This document shows positions 40,026 to 48,393 of a stretch of DNA of 64,000 nt, in pieces. Where the stretch lies: positions 4,216,001 to 4,280,000 of the forward strand of contig NZ_CP059856.1 in assembly GCF_009193325.2 (NCBI RefSeq), given 5' to 3'. Both the position numbers and the translations under genes were made by a program. Position 1 is the first letter of the stretch. The number at the start of each line of letters is the position of its first letter. This stretch comes from Bacteroides zhangwenhongii. GTDB lineage: Bacteria > Bacteroidota > Bacteroidia > Bacteroidales > Bacteroidaceae. Under the pieces are notes generated by a model. The model was not told the origin of the DNA. It made no database searches and saw nothing but the letters and a program-made list of their open reading frames with translations.

Positions 40026-41063
40026 ATGAAGTCGTATGTTTTTCCTGGAAATATAGAAGACTCGATCCTCCAAATAGGAGGGAAGCCTTTTCCTTATATG
40101 CGCACAGCGCAATTCTCTGAGCTTGTGAAAGACTCGGAGAGAATGTTATTGCATCTGATAAACTGTCCGGAGGGACGTGTGATATTCTATACGGCCTCAG
40201 GAACAGGAGCGATGGATGCGGTGGTGACTAATTATGTCTCTCAATGTGAGAAAGCTTTTATTCTGGTAGGCGGATCGTTCGGACACCGTTGGAAGAGTCT
40301 TTGTGATTATTATCACTGTCCGAACGAAATATTTGAGGTTCCTTTTGCTCGTGACATAGACTATGCGCAACTGGAAGAACGGGTACGTACTTCTCGTCCT
40401 GATGTCTTTTTATGTCAACATCACGAGACCTCTACCGGACAACTTTATGATATGGAGAAGATTTCTGCTATCTGTAAGAAGTATGAGGTATCTTTGGTGG
40501 TAGATGCCATCAGTTCTTTCTTATCTGATACATTGGATATGTCTGGCTGGGGCATTGATATCTGTATCACAAGTAGCCAGAAAGGTTTGAACATAGCTCC
40601 GGGATTGTCATTCTTGTTTCTTTCTCCCCGAGTGCTTCAGACAGTTTTTTCGCATAAATCTTATTATTTTGATTTTGAAGAGAATCTGAAGAATTTAGAA
40701 CGCGGTCAAACTCCTTATAGTCCTGCTACTACCTTATTCCTTCAGTTACATGCACGTTTGCAGAGTGATATGAAGATAGGTGTGGACAATATCATTGCAT
40801 CCGTACGGGCGAAAGCTCTTTATTTCCGTGAACTATGTAAACAGAATAATTGGGAAGTACCGGCTGAAGTACCTTCAAATTGCATAACAGGTTTCTTTGT
40901 TCGGAAAAATGGTGATATTCTTTTTAAGGAATTGCTGAAACAGGAGATTTTTATTATGCCTGGAGGAACTCCGAACTATTTCCGTGTGTCCCATCTGGGT
41001 GTTCAGACTAATGAAGATCTGGATGATTTGGCAAGGAGAATTAAAGAAATAGAAAACCGATAA
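40026..41063 (+). CDS. Class V PLP-dependent aminotransferase
   Basis: A 345-residue fold-type I transaminase of the alanine-glyoxylate / 2-aminoethylphosphonate group. The PLP lysine is Lys186 in ITSSQKGLNIAPG. The cofactor-binding aspartate is in SLVVDAISSFLSD, and the phosphate-binding turn in YTASGTGAMDAVV. Substrate is unassigned. Being 12 nt before a cytidylyltransferase and inside a phospho-decoration gene set, it may aminate a small phospho- or phosphono-aldehyde or ketone that is then activated by CTP. Aminoethylphosphonate is one candidate because B. fragilis polysaccharide B carries it. PEP mutase is not in the window. Confidence 0.85.
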   Translation: MKSYVFPGNIEDSILQIGGKPFPYMRTAQFSELVKDSERMLLHLINCPEGRVIFYTASGTGAMDAVVTNYVSQCEKAFILVGGSFGHRWKSLCDYYHCPNEIFEVPFARDIDYAQLEERVRTSRPDVFLCQHHETSTGQLYDMEKISAICKKYEVSLVVDAISSFLSDTLDMSGWGIDICITSSQKGLNIAPGLSFLFLSPRVLQTVFSHKSYYFDFEENLKNLERGQTPYSPATTLFLQLHARLQSDMKIGVDNIIASVRAKALYFRELCKQNNWEVPAEVPSNCITGFFVRKNGDILFKELLKQEIFIMPGGTPNYFRVSHLGVQTNEDLDDLARRIKEIENR

Positions 41064-41075
41064 ATCTATATAGTT

Positions 41076-41570
41076 ATGAAAGAAAAGAAAGTTAGAGTAT
41101 TTACATCCGGCAGTTTTGACTTGTTCCATATTGGCCATTTGAATATTTTGGAGAAGTCAGCCTTATTGGGTGATGAATTGATAGTAGGGGTAAGTACGGA
41201 TGAACTGATACAGCACTATAAAGGAATGCCGCCGATTATTCCTTTTGAGCAACGTATACGGATTGTTTCGTCTATCAAATGCGTGACGAAAGTGGTGAAG
41301 CAGGTGAAATTGACAGAGATTGCTCAATTAGAGAGAGAAAATATTGATATTGTAACTATAGGAGATGATTGGAAAGACAAATATTTGGAAGGATTGGAAT
41401 GGATAAAGCAGCAACCCGGGAAGAGAGTGGTATATTTTCCGTATACCCCCGGTGTTAGTACGACGGGTATTAAGAAGAGAATTATAGAGAGTACAAATGA
41501 GATTATTGCGGCTGCGTTGCAACGGGAGGTTGAGTTGGATTATAATTGGCCGGAAGATGAGAAAAAGTAA
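41076..41570 (+). CDS. TagD-like cytidylyltransferase
   Basis: A 164-residue nucleotidyltransferase of the glycerol-3-phosphate/ethanolamine-phosphate cytidylyltransferase family. RVFTSGSFDLFHIGHLNILEKS holds the HxGH motif, and the C-terminal STTGIKKRI is the ISTSxIK-like motif. It is expected to produce a CDP-alcohol or CMP-phosphonate for the LicD- and TagF-like transferases. About 30 residues longer than TagD, with an acidic tail (DYNWPEDEKK). The partner aminotransferase directly upstream suggests an amino-containing substrate; this is inference. Confidence 0.9.
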   Translation: MKEKKVRVFTSGSFDLFHIGHLNILEKSALLGDELIVGVSTDELIQHYKGMPPIIPFEQRIRIVSSIKCVTKVVKQVKLTEIAQLERENIDIVTIGDDWKDKYLEGLEWIKQQPGKRVVYFPYTPGVSTTGIKKRIIESTNEIIAAALQREVELDYNWPEDEKK

Positions 41571-41597
41571 CGAAAGTAGAATTTAAATCTTAATGAA

Positions 41598-42407
41598 ATG
41601 TTAGTCTCATTATTAATATCCACATATAATTGGAAAGAGGCCCTGTCTCTTTGTCTTTATAGTGCTTTTGTGCAAACAGTGAAGCCTGCTGAGATCCTGA
41701 TTGCAGACGATGGCTCACGTGAGGACACACGACAGTTGATTGATGAAATGCGTGCGAAAACAGATATTCCTATTGTGCATGTGTGGCATGAGGATAAGGG
41801 CTTTCGTCTTTCAGCGATTCGTAATCGTTCTATAGAAAAGGCGAAGGGGGATTATATTATCCAGATTGATGGAGATATAATCTTAGACAGGCATTTTATT
41901 GCGGACCATTTAGAGTTGGCCGAGAAAGGATATTTTGTTTGTGGTAGTCGTGTGCTCTTGGGAAAGATGTCTACGACTCGTCTTTTAAAAGGAATTGAAA
42001 AATATCCGGCCCTTCTAAAACAGAATCTTAGGTTTGTGTTAAATGCTTTTCGTTCTCGAATACTTCGACGTTATTTGTCTAATCGGTATGCAAAACATAC
42101 TATGTTGCGGATAAGAGGTTGTAATATGGCATTTTGGAAAGAAGATTTATTTCGTGTAAACGGCTACAATGAATCTTTGGAAATGTGGGGACAGGAAGAT
42201 GTGGAAATTTCTTATCGGTTGATTCATGCTGGCATTCAAAAGAAACAATTGAAGATGGGAGGGGTGCAATTTCACCTTTATCATAATTTTGCTTCTAGAG
42301 AAAATTTAGAATATCATGAACAAGTTCTGAAAAAGGTTATCGAGGAAAAAACAGTATGGTGTGAAAATGGAATAGTGAAAGATAAGCAAAGTACTAAGCT
42401 GTCATGA
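41598..42407 (+). CDS. GT2 glycosyltransferase with galactosyltransferase-like C-terminus
   Basis: A 269-residue GT-A enzyme. The N-terminal nucleotide-binding region is SLLISTYNWKEALSLCLYSAFVQTVKPAEILIADDGS, the metal-binding motif YIIQIDGDIIL, and the C-terminal RGCNMAFWKEDLFRVNGYNESLEMWGQEDVEISYRL matches the galactosyltransferase C-terminal (GT7-like) domain that places the catalytic WGxED. Donor likely UDP-hexose or -HexNAc. Its stop overlaps the following GT4 gene (ATGA). Confidence 0.9.
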   Translation: MLVSLLISTYNWKEALSLCLYSAFVQTVKPAEILIADDGSREDTRQLIDEMRAKTDIPIVHVWHEDKGFRLSAIRNRSIEKAKGDYIIQIDGDIILDRHFIADHLELAEKGYFVCGSRVLLGKMSTTRLLKGIEKYPALLKQNLRFVLNAFRSRILRRYLSNRYAKHTMLRIRGCNMAFWKEDLFRVNGYNESLEMWGQEDVEISYRLIHAGIQKKQLKMGGVQFHLYHNFASRENLEYHEQVLKKVIEEKTVWCENGIVKDKQSTKLS

Positions 42408-43642
42408 AGGCGAAAGTCGTATTTGTTGTCACAGGATATGGAGAAAAAGTAAATGGGGGCGTTGAACAGCACTGTAAAATGCTGGCAGAACGACTTGTTG
42501 TGAACTATGATGTTGAAGTATTGTCGACATGTGTGCAGAATTACGTCAAAGGGGATAATGATGCACCTGCTGGAGATGAATGGATAAATGGAGTGCTTGT
42601 GAGGCGATTTATGGCGGAACCGGTTCACTCGGAGTTACATCGTTTTTATGTACGTAAGTCCAAATGGATCCGAAAACTTAGAAAGATACTTTATCAATTG
42701 AATGTTTTGCATTTTATAGCTGATGTATATCCTATCTGGCGACAAGTGAGTGAGATGGAGCAACGAGTGATGCAAAGTTATATGTTTTATTCCCCTCGTT
42801 TGATAGCTCATATACAAAAGTATAAAAATGAGTATAAAGCGATTATTCCGATAAATATATCTTATCCTCTTGCTTATTATACGTCATTGTGTGCTCCGGA
42901 TAAAACGATTCTGATTCCTACTATGCATTATGAAAGTTCTACATTTCGAGCTATCTATACTGAAGTATTTACGAGTGTGGCTTATATTGGCTTTAATACA
43001 GTTTCAGAACAACGCCTTGCAGAAAATATCTTTGGTAGGAGAATGTCCCCTCATGGAATTATAAGTGTTGGCATTAACGCAGTTGCAGATGCTGATTGGG
43101 TTGATGTTAAGAAAAAGTATAATTTACCCGAAGAATATTTGCTTTATGTTGGTAGGATAGATAAAGGCAAATTGAACCATATTGTTCAATATTTCCTTCG
43201 TTATAAAGCTAAATACACGAACTCTAAACTTAAATTTGTATTAGTAGGTGGATTATTTTCAGCACCTGTTTCACATTCAGACTTGATTTATACAGGGTTT
43301 GTTAGCGAAAATGAGAAATATGCAATCATTCGCCATGCAAAGATTATGGTAAATCCTTCAAAATTTGAAAGCTTGTCGTTAATTCTTTTAGAAGGAATGT
43401 ATCTTGGTAAGCCGATGTTGGTGAATGGAAAATGCGAAGTTTTAAAAGAGCATTGTAGTAAGAGTGGAAAGGCGGCTCTTGCCTATTGGAATAAGAATGA
43501 TTTTATATCTAAATTGGCAAGTTTGGAGACTTCAAGCGAACTTCGTATGGAGATGGGGAGAAAGGGGAAGGTATATGTGGAAACATATTATTCGTGGAGT
43601 GTGATAATGGAACGATTAAAAAAGGCAATTGAATCAGTGTGA
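42404..43642 (+). CDS. GT4 glycosyltransferase
   Basis: A 412-residue GT-B retaining glycosyltransferase. The N-terminal acceptor half has VTGYGEKVNGGVEQHCKMLAERL. The C-terminal donor half has EEYLLYVGRIDKGKLNHIVQYFLRYK, and the E-x7-E motif is in NPSKFESLSLILLEGMYLGKPMLVNGKCEVLKEHC. Retains all catalytic positions expected. Overlaps the neighbour on each side by 4 bp, so translation is probably coupled. Confidence 0.9.
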   Translation: MKAKVVFVVTGYGEKVNGGVEQHCKMLAERLVVNYDVEVLSTCVQNYVKGDNDAPAGDEWINGVLVRRFMAEPVHSELHRFYVRKSKWIRKLRKILYQLNVLHFIADVYPIWRQVSEMEQRVMQSYMFYSPRLIAHIQKYKNEYKAIIPINISYPLAYYTSLCAPDKTILIPTMHYESSTFRAIYTEVFTSVAYIGFNTVSEQRLAENIFGRRMSPHGIISVGINAVADADWVDVKKKYNLPEEYLLYVGRIDKGKLNHIVQYFLRYKAKYTNSKLKFVLVGGLFSAPVSHSDLIYTGFVSENEKYAIIRHAKIMVNPSKFESLSLILLEGMYLGKPMLVNGKCEVLKEHCSKSGKAALAYWNKNDFISKLASLETSSELRMEMGRKGKVYVETYYSWSVIMERLKKAIESV

Positions 43643-44463
43643 ATGGACTGTTGAAATACATTGAAATGATGGAGAAAAAGGATATAGTTGTAGTTATTCC
43701 TGTTTATAAAACTACTTTGACGAAATATGAGGAAATGTCGCTAAATCAATGTGTAAAGGTCTTGGCTGATTATTCCCTTGTAGTAGTTAAACCGGTAAGC
43801 TTGGATATAAATGAGTTGTTGTCACGGTATTCGTTGCTGAAAGTTGAAAACTTTTCAGACGATTGCTTCTCTGATTTGAGGGCATATAACAAGTTGGTTC
43901 TCAAGGAGGACTTTTATCAGAGATTTGCCAACTATCAGTATATGCTTATTTTTCAGTTAGATGCATATGTATTTCGCGATGAGCTATTGGATTGGGCGAG
44001 ACAAGGATATGATTATATCGGTGCTCCGTGGTTGCCAGAACAAATGGAAGGTAAGATAGGAAATAGTAAATATCTTTTGTTAAAGCGTTTCTTTTATAGG
44101 TTGATAAATAGTCCAAAGTTGAGGCGATGGAAATATTTTACATACGAAGTGGGAAATGGTGGCTTTTCATTAAGGAATATAACCAAGATGATAGCGATTA
44201 CTCATAAATATAAAGATAAAATAACTCAATGGCTGGACGATGCAAAGCCTTTTTATCCGGAGGATGTTTTGCTTTTTGTTGAAATTAGGGAGAAACAATA
44301 TCGTTTGAGGACTCCCCGTTATGATAAAGCACTGCAATTCTCAATGGAAGTAGGTGCAGAATGGGCATTTGATTATAATAAACGGCGACTGCCTTTCGGC
44401 TGTCATGCTTGGTATCATGAAGAGTATTATCCGTTTTGGTCTCGTTTGATAGAAAAGTATTAA
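43639..44463 (+). CDS. DUF5672 family glycosyltransferase-like protein
   Basis: A 274-residue protein matching DUF5672: KDIVVVIPVYKTTLTKYEEMSLNQCVKVLADYSLVVV at the start, YQYMLIFQLDAYVFRDELLDWARQGYDYIGAPWLP as the putative GT-A core with a DxD-like site, and GNGGFSLRN plus FYPEDVLLFVEI later. DUF5672 proteins occur in glycan loci and are believed to be glycosyltransferases. The start is uncertain: a GTG at 43639 overlaps the previous stop (GTGA), while ATGs at 43666 and 43669 fit the family start equally well. Confidence 0.78.
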   Translation: MNGLLKYIEMMEKKDIVVVIPVYKTTLTKYEEMSLNQCVKVLADYSLVVVKPVSLDINELLSRYSLLKVENFSDDCFSDLRAYNKLVLKEDFYQRFANYQYMLIFQLDAYVFRDELLDWARQGYDYIGAPWLPEQMEGKIGNSKYLLLKRFFYRLINSPKLRRWKYFTYEVGNGGFSLRNITKMIAITHKYKDKITQWLDDAKPFYPEDVLLFVEIREKQYRLRTPRYDKALQFSMEVGAEWAFDYNKRRLPFGCHAWYHEEYYPFWSRLIEKY

Positions 44464-44467
44464 AGAT

Positions 44468-45355
44468 ATGGTATCAATTATTATTTGTTCTGTTTCTCCT
44501 CATCTTTTAAAAGATTTGCAACAAAATATAGCACAAACCATAGGCGTGGAATATGAAATTATTGCAATTGATAATCGTGAAAAACATTGGCCTATAGCAA
44601 AAGTGTATAATTATGGAGCACAGCAAGCAAAGTATCCATATTTGTTTTTTGTGCATGAAGATATTAGGCTACTGTCTGATAAGTGGGGAGAGCTTATAAT
44701 TTCTAAACTGGCAGAACCGGATTGTGGGGTTGTGGGTTTTGTCGGGGACAAAGCAAGATTTTCGTGTTGTAGTGGTTGGTATCAGTATTGTGATATGAGT
44801 AAAATTAGCTATTTCTATCAGAGAATAAAAGAAGGAAAGACCCTGTTTTTGGTAGAGAATGCTGATCTGAACCAGCCTTTTCAAGAGGTCATAACATTAG
44901 ATGGTTTGGGATTCTTTGTGAGAACGGAAATTTGGAAAAAATATCCATTTGATGAGAATTTATTAACCGGATTTCATTGTTATGATATTGACTTCTCATT
45001 GCAGATAGCGTCTGCAAATTATAAGAATTATGTGTGTTGCTCTAATCAAATGTTGATCGAACATTTTTCGCAGGGAAACTTTAGTGATGCAAGTTGGTTC
45101 TCCACAACTTTGCGTTTACATGAGAAATGGAAACATCTATTGCCGATGAAAACTTCCGACCTTAATATTTCAGACAAAAAGATTCATAAATGCGAAGAAT
45201 TGGCATCTTATGATTTTTTAAAACGGATATTAATGTCTAGTTGTGATATTTTACTTAAGAGAAAAGTTCTTAAAATGTTCTTATGGCGTCCTTTCTCATG
45301 GAAGCATTTGAAGAATAGTATTTCCGGCATTATAAAATATATGAGATATGCGTAA
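44468..45355 (+). CDS. StrF-type GT2 glycosyltransferase-like protein
   Basis: A 295-residue protein with a StrF-like/GT-A domain: SIIICSVSPHLLKDLQQNIAQTIGVEYEIIAIDNRE, then YNYGAQQAKYPYLFFVHEDIRLLS with the acidic motif in place of DxD, and LDGLGFFVRTEIWKKYPFDENLLTGFHCYDIDFSLQI near the catalytic base. The family is common in Bacteroides polysaccharide loci. It lies 4 nt after the DUF5672 gene and overlaps the next GT2 gene by 8 bp. Sugar specificity unknown. Confidence 0.82.
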   Translation: MVSIIICSVSPHLLKDLQQNIAQTIGVEYEIIAIDNREKHWPIAKVYNYGAQQAKYPYLFFVHEDIRLLSDKWGELIISKLAEPDCGVVGFVGDKARFSCCSGWYQYCDMSKISYFYQRIKEGKTLFLVENADLNQPFQEVITLDGLGFFVRTEIWKKYPFDENLLTGFHCYDIDFSLQIASANYKNYVCCSNQMLIEHFSQGNFSDASWFSTTLRLHEKWKHLLPMKTSDLNISDKKIHKCEELASYDFLKRILMSSCDILLKRKVLKMFLWRPFSWKHLKNSISGIIKYMRYA

Positions 45356-46415
45356 ATTTGTGGAACAGAAAAATGGAAGTAGTATCCCCTTGGTCACAGT
45401 GATTACTGTAACTTATAATTTAATTAAAGGTAAGAGGGAGAAATTTATTATTCAATGTTTGGAGAGTGTACATAATCAACGTTATTCGAATATTGAGCAT
45501 ATCGTTATTGATGGGGCATCTGATGATGGCACTTTACCGTTACTTAAAAAATATGAGAGTCTAGGTTGGATAAAACTGTTTTCTGAACCAGATACAGGCA
45601 TATATGATGCGATGAATAAAGGAATTTTAAAGGCTAACGGTAAGTATGTTAGTATTCTAAATTCAGATGATTTTTTTCACAATCCAGAAGGAATCGCAAT
45701 TAGTGTTAAGTTGTTGGAAGATAATGAAGCTGATTATTCCTATGCGGATGCTCGTGTTCTTAAGAAGTCGGGTAGAAAATTTCAGTGGAAAGGAGATTTG
45801 TCAAAGTTGCTTGTTGGAGAGCATTATTGCCATCAGACCATGTTGGTTAAAACGAAAGTTTTAAGAGATATGGGTGGCTTCGATTTGTCTTATCGTGTTT
45901 CTGCAGACTCGGATCTGATGATTCGTCTTTATGCTCAGGGGTATAAACACCAATATGTTCCACACTGTTTTGTAACATATAGATATGGTGGATATTCTTT
46001 TCACTATGATGCTCAGTCTCGTAAGGATCATTCTACTTCTTTCTTTCATCATATAGGTTGTCATATTGGTTTAAGCGAGGAGGATTGTTTTCAACTTTGG
46101 CAACTGAATTTTATTGCTGAGCAAACGTATAAGGAACAGCTGGTGCTTGTTCATAAAGTGCCAGAAGAGTTTGGACGCGACTACATATATGCTGAACTGA
46201 AAAAACGTAATCCGCTTGGTGGAAAGCAGCCGGAGAAAAAGAAGTACTATCTGTTTGGCTTTATTCCTGCTCTTCAAATATCGTTTCAGAATAGTATTTA
46301 TAGCTATTATTTGTTCGGAATATTCAACATTTTGAATGTTACGTGTTTGAATGGGAAATGGGAATATAAATTATTGGGTATTATTCCTATCCTGAAAATT
46401 AAATATTGCAAGTAG
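45348..46415 (+). CDS. GT2 glycosyltransferase with hydrophobic C-terminal repeat
   Basis: A 355-residue inverting GT2 enzyme. The WcaA-like N-terminal domain shows VTVITVTYNL, EHIVIDGASDDGTLPLLKKY, the EPDTGIYDAMNKGI motif and the SILNSDDFF metal site. The catalytic region CHQTMLVKTKVLRDMGGFDLSYRVSADSDLMIRL is intact. A C-terminal tail of about 60 residues contains related short motifs (YYLFGFIPALQI, YYLFGIFNILN, YKLLGIIPILKI) that could attach to membrane or partners. It is the last gene before a strong internal promoter. Confidence 0.9.
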   Translation: MRKFVEQKNGSSIPLVTVITVTYNLIKGKREKFIIQCLESVHNQRYSNIEHIVIDGASDDGTLPLLKKYESLGWIKLFSEPDTGIYDAMNKGILKANGKYVSILNSDDFFHNPEGIAISVKLLEDNEADYSYADARVLKKSGRKFQWKGDLSKLLVGEHYCHQTMLVKTKVLRDMGGFDLSYRVSADSDLMIRLYAQGYKHQYVPHCFVTYRYGGYSFHYDAQSRKDHSTSFFHHIGCHIGLSEEDCFQLWQLNFIAEQTYKEQLVLVHKVPEEFGRDYIYAELKKRNPLGGKQPEKKKYYLFGFIPALQISFQNSIYSYYLFGIFNILNVTCLNGKWEYKLLGIIPILKIKYCK

Positions 46416-46469
46416 GTAGGCTTATATTCGGTATAACCGTCAATGGTTTGTTTTTTTGTGTCATTCTTT

Positions 46470-46500
46470 TTTGCTGAGTAATTAGAAATGATTAATTTTG
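46470..46500 (+). promoter_or_regulatory. Consensus Bacteroides promoter before the ABC exporter gene
   Basis: TTTG (46470-46473), exactly 19 nt, TAATTTTG (46493-46500), 25 nt before the ATG at 46526. A full match, so the last three LOS genes probably form their own transcription unit. Confidence 0.8.
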
Positions 46501-46525
46501 CATTTTATATATAATAACTAAATTT

Positions 46526-48364
46526 ATGCTGAAACAGTTCTTTACTTTAATGAAGCGATATATTGAACCGTATCGCAAGTATCTTGTGGGTTCTTTGATA
46601 TTGAACTTCTTGTCTCAATGGCTTAATGTGTTTTCTTTTTTAGCTATAATCCCTATTTTGAATATATTATTCAAGATTGACACGAAGGTTTATGAATATC
46701 AGCCGATGGATTTGGCACATTTAAACAAGGATGTATTGATGAACAACGCTTCCTATTGGATAAACCAAATAGTAGAATCGCATGGTGCATTCGTCGTACT
46801 TATTGTTATGGGATGTATATTAATATTGGCGACTCTTTTGAAAACAGTTGGCTATTTTGCATCTTCTGCTATAATGGTTCCGCTTCGTACTGGTATTGTA
46901 CGTGATATTCGTATTCAGGTATATGCGAAGGTGTTGAATTTACCTCTTAGTTTCTTCTCGGAAGAACGGAAAGGAGATATTATTGCTCGTATGAGTGCTG
47001 ATGTTACAGCTGTTGAGAATTCTTTGACGAGCTCTATTGATATGCTTATTCGTAATCCTATAGCGTTAGTCGTATGTTTCATTACTTTGTTTTCGGTGAG
47101 TTGGCAAATGACTTTATTTGTAATTGTCATTTTACCTTTAGCAGGATGGGTTATGGGAGTTGTCAGTCGTAAACTGAAGCGACAATCGGCTACAGCTCAG
47201 TCGCAGTGGGGTGATATTATGTCTCAATTGGATGAAACATTGGGAGGTCTGCGAGTTATAAAAGCTTTTATCGCTGAAAGTAAAATGTTGGCTCGTTTTA
47301 CTAAAACTAATAATGATTTTAGAGATGCGATGAATGAAATGGTGATACGTCAAAGTTCGGCTCATCCTATGAGTGAGTTTTTGGGAACGTGTGTAATTAT
47401 CATTGTGTTATGGTTTGGTGGTGCATTGATCTTGAATAGTTCTTATGCTCCTATGGATGCTGCAACTTTTATTTTTTATTTAGTCATCCTTTATAGTATA
47501 ATCAATCCTCTAAAAGAGTTTTCTAAGGCTTTTTACAATATACCTTTGGGACTTGCTAGTATGGATCGTATTGATATGATACTCAAAGCCGAGAGCCATA
47601 TAAAAGATCCTGTTAATCCTTTACCTTTGGATAGCTTTGAGGATAAGTTGAGTTTTAAGAATGTTAGCTTTAGTTATGTTGAGGGTAGACCTGTATTGAA
47701 GCATATAAACTTAGAAGTAGCGAAAGGTAAAACTATAGCTTTGGTGGGACAATCAGGATCTGGAAAATCAACATTGGTTGATTTAATACCTCGTTATCAC
47801 AATGTAGAGGAAGGTGAATTGCTGATTGATGGGAAAAATGTAAATGCTGTGTCTATACATAGTTTGCGTTCGTTAATTGGAAATGTGAACCAAGAAGCAA
47901 TTCTTTTCAATGACTCTTTTTATAACAATATTACATTTGGGGTGGAGAATGCTACTATGGATCAGGTTATTGAGGCTGCGAAAATTGCTAACGCTCACGA
48001 CTTCATCATGGAGACAGAGAAGGGATATGATACAATGATTGGTGATCGTGGCGGTCGTTTATCTGGTGGTCAACGCCAGCGTGTCAGTATAGCTCGTGCG
48101 ATCTTGAAAAATCCTCCGATATTAATTCTTGACGAAGCAACTTCTGCATTGGATACTGAATCAGAACGTTTAGTTCAAGAAGCTTTGGAGCGTTTAATGA
48201 AATCACGTACAACTATTGCTATTGCTCATCGTCTTAGTACTATTAAGAACGCAGATGAAATATGCGTGCTTTATGAAGGAGAAATTGTGGAACGGGGAAA
48301 GCATGCAGAACTCATAGCTCTAAACGGATATTATAAAAAATTGAATGATATGCAGAGCTTGTAA
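46526..48364 (+). CDS. MsbA-like ABC transporter (fused permease-ATPase)
   Basis: A half-size ABC exporter of 612 residues. Six predicted TM helices lie in residues 1-340. The ATPase domain shows Walker A GQSGSGKSTL, Q-loop NVNQEAILFND, signature RLSGGQRQRVSIARA, Walker B ILILDEATSALD and H-loop IAIAHRLSTI. Located within the LOS gene set it is the likely flippase for lipid A-core, or for an LOS precursor. It could also be one of several MsbA paralogues in the genome. Preceded by a consensus promoter. Confidence 0.92.
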   Translation: MLKQFFTLMKRYIEPYRKYLVGSLILNFLSQWLNVFSFLAIIPILNILFKIDTKVYEYQPMDLAHLNKDVLMNNASYWINQIVESHGAFVVLIVMGCILILATLLKTVGYFASSAIMVPLRTGIVRDIRIQVYAKVLNLPLSFFSEERKGDIIARMSADVTAVENSLTSSIDMLIRNPIALVVCFITLFSVSWQMTLFVIVILPLAGWVMGVVSRKLKRQSATAQSQWGDIMSQLDETLGGLRVIKAFIAESKMLARFTKTNNDFRDAMNEMVIRQSSAHPMSEFLGTCVIIIVLWFGGALILNSSYAPMDAATFIFYLVILYSIINPLKEFSKAFYNIPLGLASMDRIDMILKAESHIKDPVNPLPLDSFEDKLSFKNVSFSYVEGRPVLKHINLEVAKGKTIALVGQSGSGKSTLVDLIPRYHNVEEGELLIDGKNVNAVSIHSLRSLIGNVNQEAILFNDSFYNNITFGVENATMDQVIEAAKIANAHDFIMETEKGYDTMIGDRGGRLSGGQRQRVSIARAILKNPPILILDEATSALDTESERLVQEALERLMKSRTTIAIAHRLSTIKNADEICVLYEGEIVERGKHAELIALNGYYKKLNDMQSL

Positions 48365-48393
48365 GAAAAAATAATTTTATTCCTAAACTATAT

